24,027 bases of DNA from an uncultured Halioglobus sp. GTDB lineage: Bacteria > Pseudomonadota > Gammaproteobacteria > Pseudomonadales > Halieaceae. Below, piece after piece: positions 23,019 through 24,027 of this stretch (position 1 is its first letter; each line of letters begins with the position of its first letter). Made by a program: the position numbers and the translations under genes. Below the pieces are notes generated by a model. That model ran no database searches. It saw only the letters and a program-made list of their open reading frames with translations, and had not been told where the DNA came from. The stretch covers positions 1-24,027 of the forward strand of contig CAJQQW010000327.1 of assembly GCA_905480565.1 (NCBI GenBank). The letters are read 5' to 3'.

Positions 23019-24027
23019 ATCCAGACGGCACTGTTGCCGGTTTTTTCGGGAGATTATCCTGGGAATCCATACCGATCTTTCTGGCGATCCAAAATCCGAC
23101 GACCAATGAAATCATTGCGGCTAGCGCTGGCATGATCGTTCTTGTGGGGATTACTGTCGTTGTTGGGCTAATAACCTACTTTAAGTGGTGGGGTGTGCTT
23201 TGGAGTGAATGGCTGACTAGCGCAGACCACAAGAAGATTGGCATCATGTATGTTGTGCTTGCCTTGGTGATGATGGCGCGGGGTGTGCTTGAGGGCGCAA
23301 TTATGATGGCCCAACATGCATTCGGCCTGGATGGCGGATTTTTAGCCGCTGATCACTTTGCACAGCTGTTTAGCACCCATGGCACGATCATGATTTTCTT
23401 CGTAGCAATGCCTTTAATTGCCGGCATTATCAACTACATCTTGCCACTACAGATTGGCGCCCGCGACGTGTCTTTCCCCGTCATGAACCAAATCAGCCTG
23501 GGGTTAACGGCCGCCGGCGCCGCGCTTGTCATGATCTCGCTTGTGGTCGGTGAGTTTTCCACGGGCGGCTGGCAGGGTACTCCGCCCTACACGGGTATGG
23601 CCTTTAATCCGGGTACTGGACCTGACTACTGGATCTGGTCTGTCGGTATCGCTGGGCTGGGCTCTACTATGACGGGCATTAATTTCGCCGTTACCATCTA
23701 CAAGGAGCGTGCTCCGGGCATGGATCTTTTTCGTATGCCGTTGTTCTCGTGGACAGTCCTGTGTACGGCAATCATTATGATTTTCGCCATGCCTCCACTC
23801 ACGGTGGCCACCGCGACTCTGGCACTTGACCGATATCTGGATTTCCATTTTTTCACCAATGATCTCGGCGGTAATATGATGAACTACGTCAACCTCTTCT
23901 GGTTGTTCGGTCATCCGGAAGTATATCTTTTGATTCTACCTGCCTATGGCATCTTCTCTGAGCTGGTGTCTACCTTCTCTGCGAAACGGCTCTATGGGTA
24001 TTCATCGTTGGTCTACGCCACGATGGT
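23015..24027 (+). CDS. cyoB: Cytochrome bo3 ubiquinol oxidase subunit I CyoB, 3'-truncated
   Basis: Catalytic subunit I of the quinol oxidase (heme b, heme o and CuB), cut by the window end after about 337 residues; it has no in-window stop. The ATG at 23015 overlaps the cyoA stop, with GGAG six to nine bases upstream. Recognisable blocks include EWLTSADHKKIGIMYVVLA (65-83), the heme ligand H122 (STHGTIMIFF), LPLQIGARDVSFP, GEFSTGGWQGTPP, and FGHPEVYLLIL, with H300 and Y304 for the CuB His-Tyr pair. Quinol-site residues R89, H114 and Q117 correspond to E. coli R71, H98 and Q101, so it is a quinol and not a cytochrome c oxidase. E. coli D75 is Glu93 here and R80 is Met98. The downstream cyoC-E genes lie outside the window. 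Confidence 0.95.
   Translation, partial: MNPDGTVAGFFGRLSWESIPIFLAIQNPTTNEIIAASAGMIVLVGITVVVGLITYFKWWGVLWSEWLTSADHKKIGIMYVVLALVMMARGVLEGAIMMAQHAFGLDGGFLAADHFAQLFSTHGTIMIFFVAMPLIAGIINYILPLQIGARDVSFPVMNQISLGLTAAGAALVMISLVVGEFSTGGWQGTPPYTGMAFNPGTGPDYWIWSVGIAGLGSTMTGINFAVTIYKERAPGMDLFRMPLFSWTVLCTAIIMIFAMPPLTVATATLALDRYLDFHFFTNDLGGNMMNYVNLFWLFGHPEVYLLILPAYGIFSELVSTFSAKRLYGYSSLVYATM

Overview
The window looks like a chromosomal segment of a marine, aerobic gammaproteobacterium, plausibly near the Halieaceae/OM60-NOR5 group. This placement is inference from gene content: a bo3-type quinol oxidase, DbpA, a YbiT-type ABC-F protein, a DUF2058 protein, a large TonB-dependent receptor, a Baeyer-Villiger monooxygenase and a DASH cryptochrome beside DUF2256. 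I see no transposase, integrase, CRISPR array, rRNA or convincing tRNA. Both ends cut genes: a monooxygenase on the left and cyoB on the right.

Layout. (1) 1-1248: 3' part of a Baeyer-Villiger type flavin monooxygenase. (2) 1434-3273, minus strand: a small exported protein, a DASH-family cryptochrome/photolyase, and a 51-residue DUF2256 zinc-ribbon-like gene that overlaps the photolyase end. (3) 3842-7388, plus strand: a TonB-dependent receptor, then a short-chain dehydrogenase with its own promoter candidate. With the monooxygenase they suggest uptake and oxidation of hydrophobic or alicyclic compounds. (4) 7474-14517: a group dominated by RNA and translation factors. It holds a DeaD/CsdA-like helicase (minus), a small DUF6116-like membrane protein, a SAM methyltransferase (minus), DbpA, a YbiT-type ABC-F ATPase and a DUF2058 protein. 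(5) 14846-16910: a divergent pair, a DUF385/F420H2-quinone-reductase-fold protein (minus) and a lipoprotein glycerophosphodiesterase carrying a Calx-beta domain (plus). Their shared promoter region contains a perfect inverted repeat and a terminator-like hairpin. (6) 17323-21689: a choline-to-glycine-betaine operon, betB-betA-BCCT-like transporter. The transporter is unusually short but keeps the tryptophan/tyrosine box that binds trimethylammonium substrates. A decayed sulfotransferase-like fragment and an 18-bp palindrome lie just upstream. (7) 21993-24027: cyoA and the start of cyoB, overlapping by four bases (ATGA). CyoB differs from E. coli at two residues near the quinol/heme region.

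Nothing here is an obvious new defence or mobile system. The most unusual items are the compact BCCT protein in the bet operon, the DUF2256/cryptochrome overlap, the Calx-beta/glycerophosphodiesterase lipoprotein with its structured promoter region, and the CyoB quinol-site substitutions. All identifications come from reading translations and remembered family sequences; no database search was run.
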